Shown here piece after piece: positions 49,582 to 58,587 of a DNA stretch of 64,000 bases. The translations under genes were made by a program, and so were the position numbers. The stretch spans positions 186,001-250,000 of the forward strand of contig NZ_JAGPNL010000005.1 in assembly GCF_018069565.1 (NCBI RefSeq), written 5' to 3'. The stretch comes from Streptomyces tagetis. GTDB taxonomy: Bacteria > Actinomycetota > Actinomycetes > Streptomycetales > Streptomycetaceae. The notes below the pieces were generated by a model that worked only from the letters and a program-made list of their open reading frames with translations, was not told where the DNA came from and did no database searches. Each line of letters starts with the position of its first letter. Within the stretch, counting starts at the first letter, position 1.

Positions 49582-51390
49582 CTAGCCGGTCTTCTCCTGC
49601 CAGCTCTGGAGCACGGTCGTGAACTGGCGGCGGGTGGTCTCCCACCCCTCGGCGGGACCGGACATGTAGAGCGCGTACTCGACGCCGTCCCGGGACATGT
49701 ACGTCTCCTCGACGGCGCGGCGCGGGCCGGGGAAGGCGGTGTCCTTGGCCAGCGCGGTCCAGGTGTACTCCCAGCGGGCGCTGTCGCGGTCCCGGTAGGT
49801 GGTCCGGCGCAGGGTCACCCGCTCGTAGTCGACCAGCCGCTGCAACTGCTGTTCCAGATCGAGCTGGTGGGCGTAGGGGTCGTTGAAGTCGGGTTCGGTG
49901 TCGACGGCGACGCGCAGGAAGTGCTCGCCGTCGTCGGGGGTGTAGTCGATCATGACGAGTTCGCCGTCGTCGCCGAAGACCCGCCGCTCCCAGCCCTTGG
50001 GCAGCGAGAGGCTGAAACCCACCGGGTCCTCGCGGCGCTCCCAGCCGTCCGGGAGGATGCCGGCCGGGCCGGCTGCGGCCGGATCGGCGGCGCCCGGATC
50101 GGCCGCGGACGGGGTCCCGGTGGCGGACGGCGACGGCTCCCGTGGGGCGCCCTGCCCGGTGCCGGAGTCGCCGCCGGTCTGTTTCTGGAGGACCACGGCG
50201 GTGCCGCCGCCGACCAGGGCGGCCACCGCGACGACCAGGACCAGGGTGCGCAGCCGGCGGCGCAGCGACCGGGTGGGGACGGCGGGGGCCGCCGGGGCGG
50301 GCGCGGTGGGCGTGGGCGTGGCCGGGCCGGTCCCCGCCGTCGGCACGGTGGCGGGCACGCCCTCGGGCGCGTGGGGCGGTGCCGCGTGCGCCGCGTGGGT
50401 CCCGTGGGGCCCGTGCGTCCCGTGCGCGGGAGCCGTGTGCGCCGTGTGCGCGGGTGACCCGTGCGTCCCGTGCGTCCCGTGCGCCGGAGCCCCGTGCGCC
50501 CCGGGCGCCCCCGCCCCGTACGGCACGGTCGGCGCCGCCGGGTCGAAGGGGCGGCCCGCCTCGGGTATGCGGCCCTCCGCCGCCTGGGCGAGCAGCCGTT
50601 CCGTCTCGGTGGCGTCCGGGCGGGTGGCCGGGTCCTTGCGCAGCAGGGCGGCGATGACGGGCGCGAGCGGCCCGGCGTCGCGGGGCTCGGCGGCCTCCTC
50701 CTCGACGACGGCCTGCATCGTGGTCAGCGGCGAGGTGCGGCGGAACGGGGAGCGTCCCTCGACCGCGGTGTAGAGGGTGGCGCCGAGCGCCCACAGGTCG
50801 GAGGAGGGGCCGGGGTCCTGGCCGCGGATTCGCTCGGGGGCGAGGTAGTCGACCGAGCCGACCACCTCCCCGGTACGGGTGATGGTGCTGTCGCCCTCGA
50901 TCTGGGCGATGCCGAAGTCGGTGAGGAGCACCCGGCCGTCCGCGGCGAGCAGCACGTTGCCGGGTTTCACGTCCCGGTGGAGGACGCCCGCGGCGTGGGC
51001 GGCGCGCAGGGCGCGCAGCACCCACAGGCCGATCCGGGCGGCTTCGCGCGGTGCGACGCGCTCCTCGTCGCGGACCGCGTCGGCGAGCGAACGGCCCTCG
51101 ACCAGCTCCATCACGATCCACGGCCGGCCGTCGTGTTCGAGGACGTCGTGCACGGTGACGACGGCCGAGTGGTTGATCCGCGCCGCCGCGCGCGCCTCGC
51201 CCCGGGTGCGGGCCAGCAGGATCGCCTGGTCGCTCTCGGAGACGTAGTGCGCGGCGGTCAACTCCTTGATGGCGACCGCCCGGTGGAGGACCTCGTCGTG
51301 TGCGCGCCACACCCGGCCCATACCGCCGCTGCCGATGGCCTCGCCGAGCCGGTAACGGCCCGCCACGAGCCGGCCCTGCATCTGATTCAC
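49582..51390 (-). CDS. Membrane Ser/Thr protein kinase with His-rich linker
   Basis: 602 residues. Kinase domain ~8-270: IGSGGMGRVW, VAIKELTAA, HRDVKPGNVLLA and DFGIAQIEG intact. The juxtamembrane linker carries some 15 His in AHG/THG/HTA units (coding region about 50360-50510). A TM helix (LRTLVLVVAVAALVGGGTAVV) and an extracellular ~170-residue domain (LPDGWERREDPVGFSLSLPKG) follow. The His stretch could bind Zn or Ni or simply be low-complexity. GTG 51390 (VNQMQGRLVAGRYRL) is preferred; ATG 51381 is close behind. Confidence 0.9.
   Translation of the reverse strand: MNQMQGRLVAGRYRLGEAIGSGGMGRVWRAHDEVLHRAVAIKELTAAHYVSESDQAILLARTRGEARAAARINHSAVVTVHDVLEHDGRPWIVMELVEGRSLADAVRDEERVAPREAARIGLWVLRALRAAHAAGVLHRDVKPGNVLLAADGRVLLTDFGIAQIEGDSTITRTGEVVGSVDYLAPERIRGQDPGPSSDLWALGATLYTAVEGRSPFRRTSPLTTMQAVVEEEAAEPRDAGPLAPVIAALLRKDPATRPDATETERLLAQAAEGRIPEAGRPFDPAAPTVPYGAGAPGAHGAPAHGTHGTHGSPAHTAHTAPAHGTHGPHGTHAAHAAPPHAPEGVPATVPTAGTGPATPTPTAPAPAAPAVPTRSLRRRLRTLVLVVAVAALVGGGTAVVLQKQTGGDSGTGQGAPREPSPSATGTPSAADPGAADPAAAGPAGILPDGWERREDPVGFSLSLPKGWERRVFGDDGELVMIDYTPDDGEHFLRVAVDTEPDFNDPYAHQLDLEQQLQRLVDYERVTLRRTTYRDRDSARWEYTWTALAKDTAFPGPRRAVEETYMSRDGVEYALYMSGPAEGWETTRRQFTTVLQSWQEKTG
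50360..50510 (-). repeat. His-codon-rich low-complexity repeat in kinase gene
   Basis: Repeated (C/G)CCGTGCGTCCCGTG-type units on the plus strand, encoding AHG/THG motifs on the minus strand. Confidence 0.7.
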
Positions 51391-51511
51391 GTTGCCCCGC
51401 AATGCTCTTGTCAGGCTCAGACTAGGGACCGGCACCCGGCGGGGGAACGCCCGGGGTGGCATGGAGACCGCTCTGTGACGGTTGGCACCCCGGTACCGGG
51501 CGCGGGGCCGG

Positions 51512-53983
51512 TCAGCGGGTGAACCGGTAGGTGGACGACGCCTGTTCCCAGATCCGGGTCACCTCGTCGCGCTCCGCCTCCGGACCGCGCACCTGGACGA
51601 CGTGGTAGCGGCCGTCGAGGAGCAACGCGGCGTTGCGGACGTAGAGTTCGCCGCCGCCGGAGCCGGTCCAGGTGAACTGGCCCTCGGCCATGGTGCGTCC
51701 GCCGACCTGGATGGTCTTCAGCCCGCTGGAGGTGGCCCAACTGGAGGCGCGGTAGGGCTCCAGTTCCCGTTCCACGTCGCGCTGGTAGACCATCGGGTCG
51801 TCGCCGTACCGGTCGGCGCGGTCCCGGCCCGGCACGATGATCAGCTCGAAGTCGCCCTTGGCGTAGACGACCTGGCCGCTGCCGTTGCGGGGGGTGCGCG
51901 TCCAGCCCTCGGCGACGGCGACGGTGAAGCCCTCGGGGTCCTCGCGCAGGACGAACCCCTCGGGGGCCTGCGGGGCGGTGGTCTGGGTCTCGGCGGTGCC
52001 GGAGGAGGCGGAGGCGCCGGTGCCGGGCGGGAAGCCGTCCGGACTCGGTTCGGTGCCGGGGTCGACGGGGGCCTGGCTCACCTCGCCGACGGTCCCGGTG
52101 CGGCCGGTGGTCTCCGGCCCGGACCTCGGCATGAAGTACACGGCGTACGCGACCGCCCCGGCCAGCGCGAAGAGGATCAGCACGAGCAGCGTCCGGCCGA
52201 GGCTGCGCGGGGAGCGGCCCGCGCGCCGGTCCCGCTTGTGCCGGCCCTGCCGGGCGGGGAGCCCGGCCCGGCGCCGGCGCACCACTTCGCCGCGGCGGCG
52301 CACGATGGGCAGGCGGCGGGCGTCGGCGGGCGGGGCGGGGACGACGTGCAGCCCGGCCTCCGGCTCGGGCGCGGAGCGCACCAGGGAGCGCAGCCAGCCG
52401 CTCAGTTCCTCGAAGTCGATGCGCTCGGTGGGGTCCTGGCGCAGCAGCGACTCCACGACCGGGCGCAGCGGACCGCACTCCTCGGCGAAGGCCGGGGGCT
52501 CGGAGCAGACGATCTGCACCAGTTCGGCGGTGGAGTCCTCCGGGTAGGGCGCGTGGCCCTGGACGGCGCGGAAGAGCAGGGCCCCCAGGGCCCACAGGTC
52601 GGTGGCGGGCCCGATGGGCGCGGCCAACTGCCAGTTTTCGTGGACCGGTCCGGCCTGTTCGGGGGCCCAGCGTTCGGTGACCGGGCCGACGACGGCCATC
52701 CGGGCCTGCCGGGCCCGCTCGGCGGCGAGCGCGGTGGCGGGTCCCCGGCGGGCGGGGACGTGGGCGGCGGGCTCGTCCCACTGTCCGGCGGACCCGGCGG
52801 GCGGAGCGGACGGGGCGGGCGAGGCGGCCGAGGCGGGCGGCGCGGGCAGCACCCGGTCCTCCGCCGGGGCGGGAGCCGCCGGCTCGCCGGAGGTGCGGGG
52901 CGCGGCGCCGTGCCAGGCGGCGGAACGGACGCCGTAGGGGTCGGCGATCCGCCCCGGCGGGTCGGGGGGCGCGGCCGGGTCGTCCTCGGTGGGCCGGGGG
53001 CCGGCCAGGGCGGCGTGGCCGTTCCGCTCCTCCTGGACGCGGGCGGCGGCGCGGGCCCCGGCCCGGTAGGCGGCGATGGCCCCGGCCCGCGCGGCCCGGA
53101 TGTCGCCGCTGGTGCCGGTGGGCGCGGCGGGACCGGCCGGAAGTCCGAGGGGGCCGTCGGCGCCGGGTGAGGGCAGCCCCCGGGCGTTGCGGGCCTCGAT
53201 GGCTTCCCGCCGGGCGGCCTCCGGGTCGGCGGCCCCGGGACCGAGGGCACCGGGACCGAGGGCGCCGGGACCGAGCGCGGCGGGACCGGCGGGAAGGGCG
53301 GCGGGCCCGGGGGCGGGGGCGCCGGAGCCGTGGCCGGGCGCGGGGTCCGGGTCGTCGGGGGCGGGGACGGGGTCGTAGCCGCACAGCGTCTCCTCGGCCG
53401 CGCCGACGGCGAGGCCGGTGAGCATCACCCGCCCGTCGTCGCAGACCAGCACCGTGCGGGCGGTGATGTTGCGGTGGACCCAGCCGTGCGCGTGCAGCAC
53501 CCGCAGCGCCATGAGGACGTCGGCGGCGACCTCGGCCGCCCGGTACGGCGACAGCGGCTCTTCGGCGAGGAGCGCGGCGAGCGGCCGGGCGGCGACGAGT
53601 TCGCTGACGATCCAGAGCGAACCGCCCTCGGCGAACACGTCGAAGACCTGGTCGAGCCGCGGGTGGTCGGGGACCGCGGCGGCGGCCTGCGCGGCCTCGA
53701 CGGCGCGGCGCACCACGGGGTCGGCGGGCCTGCGGGGGCCCTCGCCCGGGACCGGGGGCCGCTGCGCGGGGCGCCGTCCGCCACGGGCGGTGAACCCGTC
53801 GGGCAGCCCGTCCGCGTCGAGCACCTCCGCCTCGACGACCTCCGGCAACGGCACCTGGCGGACCAGGACTTCCTGTCCGCTGTAGGTGTCGAAGGCGCGG
53901 CTCTCGGTGAGTTCGTACTCGTCCGAGGGCGGCAGGGGCAGGCGGTAGCGGTCGGCGAGTACCCGTCCCGCGTAGTCGTCCAC
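51512..53983 (-). CDS. Pseudokinase with transmembrane helix and extracellular sensor-like domain
   Basis: 823 residues from GTG 53983, preceded by GGGGAGG. The kinase fold is recognisable (WIVSELVAARPLAALLAEE; DLWALGALLFRAVQGHAPYP) but all three catalytic motifs are lost: VAxK reads VLVRQ, HRD reads HRN (WVHRNITARTVLV) and DFG reads TGL (MLTGLAVG). A ~230-residue Ala/Pro-rich insertion splits the lobe. A TM helix (LLVLILFALAGAVAYAVYF) and a C-terminal domain of the type seen in the neighbours (VLREDPEGFTVAVAEGW) follow. Probably a scaffold or allosteric partner of the adjacent active kinases. Confidence 0.85.
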   Translation of the reverse strand: MDDYAGRVLADRYRLPLPPSDEYELTESRAFDTYSGQEVLVRQVPLPEVVEAEVLDADGLPDGFTARGGRRPAQRPPVPGEGPRRPADPVVRRAVEAAQAAAAVPDHPRLDQVFDVFAEGGSLWIVSELVAARPLAALLAEEPLSPYRAAEVAADVLMALRVLHAHGWVHRNITARTVLVCDDGRVMLTGLAVGAAEETLCGYDPVPAPDDPDPAPGHGSGAPAPGPAALPAGPAALGPGALGPGALGPGAADPEAARREAIEARNARGLPSPGADGPLGLPAGPAAPTGTSGDIRAARAGAIAAYRAGARAAARVQEERNGHAALAGPRPTEDDPAAPPDPPGRIADPYGVRSAAWHGAAPRTSGEPAAPAPAEDRVLPAPPASAASPAPSAPPAGSAGQWDEPAAHVPARRGPATALAAERARQARMAVVGPVTERWAPEQAGPVHENWQLAAPIGPATDLWALGALLFRAVQGHAPYPEDSTAELVQIVCSEPPAFAEECGPLRPVVESLLRQDPTERIDFEELSGWLRSLVRSAPEPEAGLHVVPAPPADARRLPIVRRRGEVVRRRRAGLPARQGRHKRDRRAGRSPRSLGRTLLVLILFALAGAVAYAVYFMPRSGPETTGRTGTVGEVSQAPVDPGTEPSPDGFPPGTGASASSGTAETQTTAPQAPEGFVLREDPEGFTVAVAEGWTRTPRNGSGQVVYAKGDFELIIVPGRDRADRYGDDPMVYQRDVERELEPYRASSWATSSGLKTIQVGGRTMAEGQFTWTGSGGGELYVRNAALLLDGRYHVVQVRGPEAERDEVTRIWEQASSTYRFTR

Positions 53984-54137
53984 GTTGCCTCCCCCGGCAG
54001 ACCGGCGGTCGATTCCCTTCGCCCCGCGGCCCGTTCCCGCTGCGCACGGTCCGCGACCCTTCACGATACGTGCCGGAGGCAACCCGCAGAGCGGGGATGC
54101 GGGATTCCGCTCCGGCCCCCGGCGCCGGCCGGCCGGG

Positions 54138-56093
54138 TCAGTCCTTGGGCCGGAAGGTCTCGGTGAGGACCTTCCAGGCGTTCACCCGCTGGTCACCGTC
54201 CCAGTCGGCGGCCCTGGCGGTGTACATGAGCGCGTACCCGGCCCGGTCGCTGACGACGAAGCCCCGGTCGATGGTGCGGTAGCCGGTACCGCCCTCGGTG
54301 TAGGTGAACTCCCAGTCGGCGGTGTTCCAGTTCCGGTAGTCGACCTTCTCTATACGGACCTTGCGGTACTGGGAGCGGACCATGTACCGCTCCTGGTTCT
54401 TCCAGTCGGCGACCGGGTCGCCCTTGGGCGTGGTGGTCCAGGCGACGAGCAGCTTCTGCCCGCCGGGGCCGGTGAAACGGTCCCCCGCCGAGCCCGTGGA
54501 GGCGTACGACCAGCCCTCGGGCAGGCCGATGGAGTAGCCCTGAGTGCCCTGGTGGGTGGAGACCGCGCCCGCGCCGCCGCCCGCCGCGTCGTCCCCGCCC
54601 GCGTCGGCCGCACCGTCGGTGGCGTCGCCGCCGGTGGCGCCGGTGGCCTCGGAGCCGTTCCCGGCGGGGTCGTCGCTCCCGCCGCCGTCCCGGGTGCCGC
54701 CGGCCGGTGCCGCGGAGCCGTCGGTACGGGTGTCGCCGTCGTCGTCCCGCTTGGTGTCGCCGCTCGCGCCGGCGGAGGCGGTGGGCCGGTCGCCGGCCCC
54801 CTTGGCGCCGTCCAGGTCGTCGTCGCCGAGGGTGAGGGCGAGCACGGTGCCGAGCACGGCGAGCACCACGACGACCGCGATGGCGATCAGCGTGCGCCGG
54901 GGCACCACGTCGGTGAGCGGCGCCCGGCGCACCGGAGCGGGCGGCAGGTCGGGCGGGGGCATGACGGGCCAGCCGGAACCGCGCCCGCCCGGCGCGGTGG
55001 TGCGGGCCCCGGGGACCGCCGGGGAGGCGGGGGCACCGGCGGGGGCGGAGGCGGCCGGCGCGCCCGCGGAGGGGGAGGCGGTCGCCGTCCGGGCGGCGCC
55101 GGAGGCCCCGGCGCCGGAGGCGGCCTTGCGCACCGAGCGCAGCGCGCCGCGCAGCCGGTCCCCGGACTCCTCACGCCGCCCGCCGGGCTGGGCGGGCAGC
55201 GGTACGACCTTGGTGGCGTCGTCCGGCTCCCGCCCGCCGGCGGGGGCGTGGACGACCTTGGTGAGCAGGGCGCGGGCGCCCGCGTCGTCGAGGCGCAGCG
55301 CGGGGTCCTTGGTGAGCAGTCCGTAGATGACGTCGCGCAGCGGACCGGCGTTCTTGGGCTCCTCCAGCGTCTCCGTCATCACCGCGGTGAGCGTGGCGAT
55401 CGCCGAGCCCTTGTCGTACGGGGGGACGCCCTCGACCGAGGCGTAGAGCAGCCCGCCGAGCGACCACAGGTCGGCGGCGGGGCCGGGCTTGTGACCGCGG
55501 GCCCGCTCCGGGGAGATGTACGAGGGGGCGCCGACGAGCATGCCGGTGGAGGTGATGGAGGGGTCGCCCTCCACCTGCGCGATGCCGAAGTCGGTGAGGA
55601 CGACCCGGCCGTCGTCGGCGATGAGCACGTTGGACGGCTTCACGTCACGGTGCAGGATGCCCTCGCGGTGCGCCGAGCGCAGCACGTCGAGGATGGCGAG
55701 GCCGACCTCGGCCGCGCGCCGGGGCTCCAGCAGGCCGTCCTCGCGGATGACCTCGGCGAGGGACTTGCCCTCGACGAGTTCCATCACGATCCAGGGGCGG
55801 TCGTCCTCCTCGACCACGTCGAAGACGGTCACGGCGCTGTTGTTGCGGATGCGCGCGATCGCCTTGGCCTCGCGCAGCGTCCGCGTGATCAGGCGCCGCT
55901 TCTCCTCCTCGTCGATGTTGGTCGGGAACCGCAGCTCTTTGACGGCGACCGTGCGCCCCAGGGTCTCGTCCTCGGCCCGCCACACCGTCCCCATGCCGCC
56001 GCGGCCGAGCACGCCTCCCAGCCGGTACCGCCCGGCGAGGAGACGTGCGCTCTCGTCCTGACGGGATGTGCCCGCCCGCTCCGCCTCCGACAT
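54138..56093 (-). CDS. Membrane Ser/Thr protein kinase (Hanks type)
   Basis: 651 residues. Kinase domain ~18-290: LGRGGMGTVW, VAVKELRFP, HRDVKPSNVLIA and DFGIAQVEG intact. A Pro/Ala linker, TM helix (TLIAIAVVVVLAVLGTVLAL), acidic Gly/Asp spacer and extracellular domain (YSIGLPEGWSYASTGSAG) follow. GAGGGGACGC precedes ATG 56093. It is the first in the row of kinase-family genes and may head the transcript, although gaps of 50-155 bp leave room for internal promoters. Confidence 0.92.
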   Translation of the reverse strand: MSEAERAGTSRQDESARLLAGRYRLGGVLGRGGMGTVWRAEDETLGRTVAVKELRFPTNIDEEEKRRLITRTLREAKAIARIRNNSAVTVFDVVEEDDRPWIVMELVEGKSLAEVIREDGLLEPRRAAEVGLAILDVLRSAHREGILHRDVKPSNVLIADDGRVVLTDFGIAQVEGDPSITSTGMLVGAPSYISPERARGHKPGPAADLWSLGGLLYASVEGVPPYDKGSAIATLTAVMTETLEEPKNAGPLRDVIYGLLTKDPALRLDDAGARALLTKVVHAPAGGREPDDATKVVPLPAQPGGRREESGDRLRGALRSVRKAASGAGASGAARTATASPSAGAPAASAPAGAPASPAVPGARTTAPGGRGSGWPVMPPPDLPPAPVRRAPLTDVVPRRTLIAIAVVVVLAVLGTVLALTLGDDDLDGAKGAGDRPTASAGASGDTKRDDDGDTRTDGSAAPAGGTRDGGGSDDPAGNGSEATGATGGDATDGAADAGGDDAAGGGAGAVSTHQGTQGYSIGLPEGWSYASTGSAGDRFTGPGGQKLLVAWTTTPKGDPVADWKNQERYMVRSQYRKVRIEKVDYRNWNTADWEFTYTEGGTGYRTIDRGFVVSDRAGYALMYTARAADWDGDQRVNAWKVLTETFRPKD

Positions 56094-56594
56094 GCGTCCC
56101 CTCAAGCAACCCGCCCTGACAGAGCCTTCATTGTCCCTCACCCGACAAGTGCCCGACGCCCAGGGTGCCCCTCGGGCGGCACTGTGGCGGAGGGTGCCCG
56201 CGCGGGGTCCCGAGCGTCACGAGGCGGGGTGTCACGGGGGATTGACCCCACGTCAACCGGGGCGGACACGGACGGACGAGACGGACCGGGCGGGCGGTAC
56301 GGGCGGGGACGGGCGGGGACGCAGAGGGGCGCACGGGACGAGCCGGACGGGGCGGCCGGGTCGGCCGGGGCGGGCCCGGCAAACGGGGCTGGGCAATGCG
56401 GCCGGGGCGGGCCCGGCAGACGGGACGGGCAGCACGGCCGGGCCACCCGGGTCGCCCTGCCGAGGCCCCACACCGAGGCCCCACACCGAGGCGTCACACC
56501 GAGGCGTCACACGGGACGCCACACCGCTCGGCCCGCCCGCTGTCACACCGGGACGCAACACCGGGACGCCACACCGGGCGGCCCGCCCGCCGGC
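56094..56594. other. 501-bp intergenic region with dense short repeats
   Basis: Downstream of glpD and upstream of a kinase gene. It contains a TTGAC-N5-GTCAA dyad (56242-56256), GGGCGGGGAC-type repeats (56290-56330) and a 13-bp repeat array (56465-56580). All frames read Arg/Pro/Gly-rich low complexity; no gene is supported. Confidence 0.55.
56465..56580. repeat. Tandem CACACCGAGGC(G/C)-type repeat array
   Basis: Seven to nine degenerate copies of a ~13-bp unit (CACACCGAGGCGT, CACACGGGACGCC and similar) ending near the glpD stop codon. Confidence 0.7.
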
Positions 56595-58301
56595 TCAGTG
56601 CGGCACGATGTCCGGCGCCCCCAGCCGGGCCGCGTCCGCCGTGAGGTCGTCGGGCTGGAGCTGGGACTCCCGCTCGGCCTCGACGCGCTTCTCGTAGTGG
56701 TGGACCTCCCGCTCCAGCCGCTCCGTGTCCCAGCCCAGCACGGGCGCCATCAGCTCGGCGGCCTCGCGGGCGCTGCGGGTGCCGCGGTCGAAGGTCTCGA
56801 TGGAGATGCGGGTGCGGCGGGTGAGCACGTCGTCCAGGTGCCGGGCGCCCTCGTGGGAGGCGGCGTAGACGATCTCGGCGCGCAGGTAGTCGTCGGCGGC
56901 GGCCAGCGGCTCGCCCAGCGAGGGGTCGTCGGCGACGAGTTCGAGCACCTCCTCGGCGAGGGCCCCGTACCGGTGGAGCAGGTGCTCGACGCGCACCACG
57001 TGCACTCCGGTGCGGGCGGCGATCCGCGCCCGCGCGTTCCACAGCGCCCGGTACCCCTCGGCGCCGAGCAGCGGGACGTCCTCGGTGACGCACTCGGCGA
57101 CCCGCAGGTCGAGCCCGTGCACGGCGGCGTCCACCGCGTCCTTGGCCATCACCCGGTACGTCGTGTACTTGCCGCCGGCCACGACGACCAGGCCCGGCAC
57201 CGGGTGGGCGACGGTGTGCTCGCGCGAGAGCTTGCTGGTGGCGTCCGACTCGCCGGCCAGCAGGGGGCGCAGCCCCGCGTAGACGCCCTGGACGTCGTCG
57301 CGGGTGAGGGGGACCGACAGCACCTCGTTGACGTGGTCGAGGAGGTAGTCGATGTCGGCACTGGAGGCGGCCGGGTGGGCCTTGTCCAGGTCCCAGTCGG
57401 TGTCGGTGGTGCCGACGATCCAGTGCCGGCCCCAGGGGATGACGAAGAGCACGGACGTCTCGGTGCGCAGGATCAGCCCGGTGGAGGAGTGGATGCGGTC
57501 CTTGGGGACGACCAGGTGGATGCCCTTGGAGGCGCGGACGTGGAACCGGCCGCGCTCGCCGACCATCGCCTGGGTGTCGTCGGTCCACACCCCGGTCGCG
57601 TTGACCACCTGCCGGGCGCGGATCTCGTACTCGCCGCCGCTCTCGACGTCCTGGACGCGGGCGCCGACCACCCGCTCGCCCTCGCGGAGGAAGCCGGTGA
57701 CCCGCGCCCCGTTGGCGACCTGGGCGCCGTAGGCGGCGGCCGTGCGCACCAGCGTGGCGGTGAAGCGGGCGTCGTCCACCTGGGCGTCGTAGTACTGGAG
57801 GGCGCCGACCAGCGCGTCCTTGCGCAGCGCGGGGGCCACCCGCAGGGCGTGCCGGCGGGTGAGGTGGCGGTGCACGGGCAGGCCCCGGCCGTGTGCGCGG
57901 GCCATGGACATGGCGTCGTAGAGGGCGACGCCGGAGCCGGCGTACAGCCGCTCCCAGCCCCGGTGCCGCAACGGGTAGAGGAAGGGCACCGGCCGCACCA
58001 GGTGCGGGGCGATCCGCTCCAGGAGCAGCCCGCGCTCCTTCAGCGCCTCGCGGACCAGGGCGAAGTCGAGCATCTCCAGGTACCGGAGCCCGCCGTGGAT
58101 GAGCTTGCTGGACCTGCTGGAGGTGCCGGAGGCCCAGTCGCGGGCCTCGACCAGTCCGGTGGAGAGTCCGCGCGTCGCGGCGTCGAGCGCGGTGCCCGAT
58201 CCGACCACACCCGCGCCGACCACCAGGACGTCCAGTTCGCGCTCGGCCATGGCCGCGAGCGACGCGGCCCGCTCGGCCGGCCCCAGTGTCGCTGTCCTCA
58301 C
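56595..58301 (-). CDS. glpD: Glycerol-3-phosphate dehydrogenase (aerobic, FAD)
   Basis: 568 residues. N-terminal FAD motif VLVVGAGVVGSGTALDAATRG; family signatures SSRSSKLIHGGLRYLE and AGGKYTTYRVMAKDAVD; a C-terminal helical cap domain. It oxidises sn-glycerol-3-phosphate to DHAP at the membrane and passes electrons to quinone. GTG 58301 is preceded by GGGAGGCAGCG. No glpK or glpF lies in the window. Divergent from the sugar-nucleotide dehydrogenase-like gene, with two DnaA-box-like sites in between. Confidence 0.95.
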   Translation of the reverse strand: MRTATLGPAERAASLAAMAERELDVLVVGAGVVGSGTALDAATRGLSTGLVEARDWASGTSSRSSKLIHGGLRYLEMLDFALVREALKERGLLLERIAPHLVRPVPFLYPLRHRGWERLYAGSGVALYDAMSMARAHGRGLPVHRHLTRRHALRVAPALRKDALVGALQYYDAQVDDARFTATLVRTAAAYGAQVANGARVTGFLREGERVVGARVQDVESGGEYEIRARQVVNATGVWTDDTQAMVGERGRFHVRASKGIHLVVPKDRIHSSTGLILRTETSVLFVIPWGRHWIVGTTDTDWDLDKAHPAASSADIDYLLDHVNEVLSVPLTRDDVQGVYAGLRPLLAGESDATSKLSREHTVAHPVPGLVVVAGGKYTTYRVMAKDAVDAAVHGLDLRVAECVTEDVPLLGAEGYRALWNARARIAARTGVHVVRVEHLLHRYGALAEEVLELVADDPSLGEPLAAADDYLRAEIVYAASHEGARHLDDVLTRRTRISIETFDRGTRSAREAAELMAPVLGWDTERLEREVHHYEKRVEAERESQLQPDDLTADAARLGAPDIVPH

Positions 58302-58420
58302 CGCTGCCTCCCGCTGTCAGTCGCCTCGGCCGCGCCCGTCGGGGACGGCCTGGTTCCCGGTACCCCCGTGGCCAGATTCTTACCGTGATGTCCGTGATCG
58401 GCCACCACGCGGGACCCGCC

Positions 58421-58429
58421 TGTGGACAA
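58421..58429 (-). promoter_or_regulatory. DnaA-box-like 9-mer (perfect)
   Basis: TTGTCCACA on the minus strand, identical to the preferred Streptomyces DnaA box; a second copy with one mismatch lies 100 bp away in the opposite orientation. Confidence 0.5.
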
Positions 58430-58528
58430 CCCTCCCCGGTGACGCGCGTCAACACTCGCCGAGACTCGGCCGATCAATCCCACATATCGGTCATATTTAC
58501 TCCTAGTCTGACGTTGTGCTCGCCCATC

Positions 58529-58537
58529 CTGTCCACA
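58529..58537 (+). promoter_or_regulatory. DnaA-box-like 9-mer (one mismatch)
   Basis: CTGTCCACA on the plus strand, ~50 bp before the sugar-nucleotide dehydrogenase-like start. An AT-richer stretch (58478-58510) lies between the two boxes. Confidence 0.4.
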
Positions 58538-58587
58538 GGGCTTGCGCACCTGTCCCCCTTCGGCTACTGGGAAGGACGGCCCACGTC

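Noticed and set aside
56465..56580. Repeat arrays (also at 28131 and 38845) considered as CRISPR.
   Set aside because: Units are 11-20 bp, directly abutting, with no unique spacers and no cas genes.
53985..58388. A 1467-codon plus-strand open frame opposite a kinase gene and glpD.
   Set aside because: It is the antisense of intact kinase and GlpD coding sequence; composition is GC-driven without motifs.
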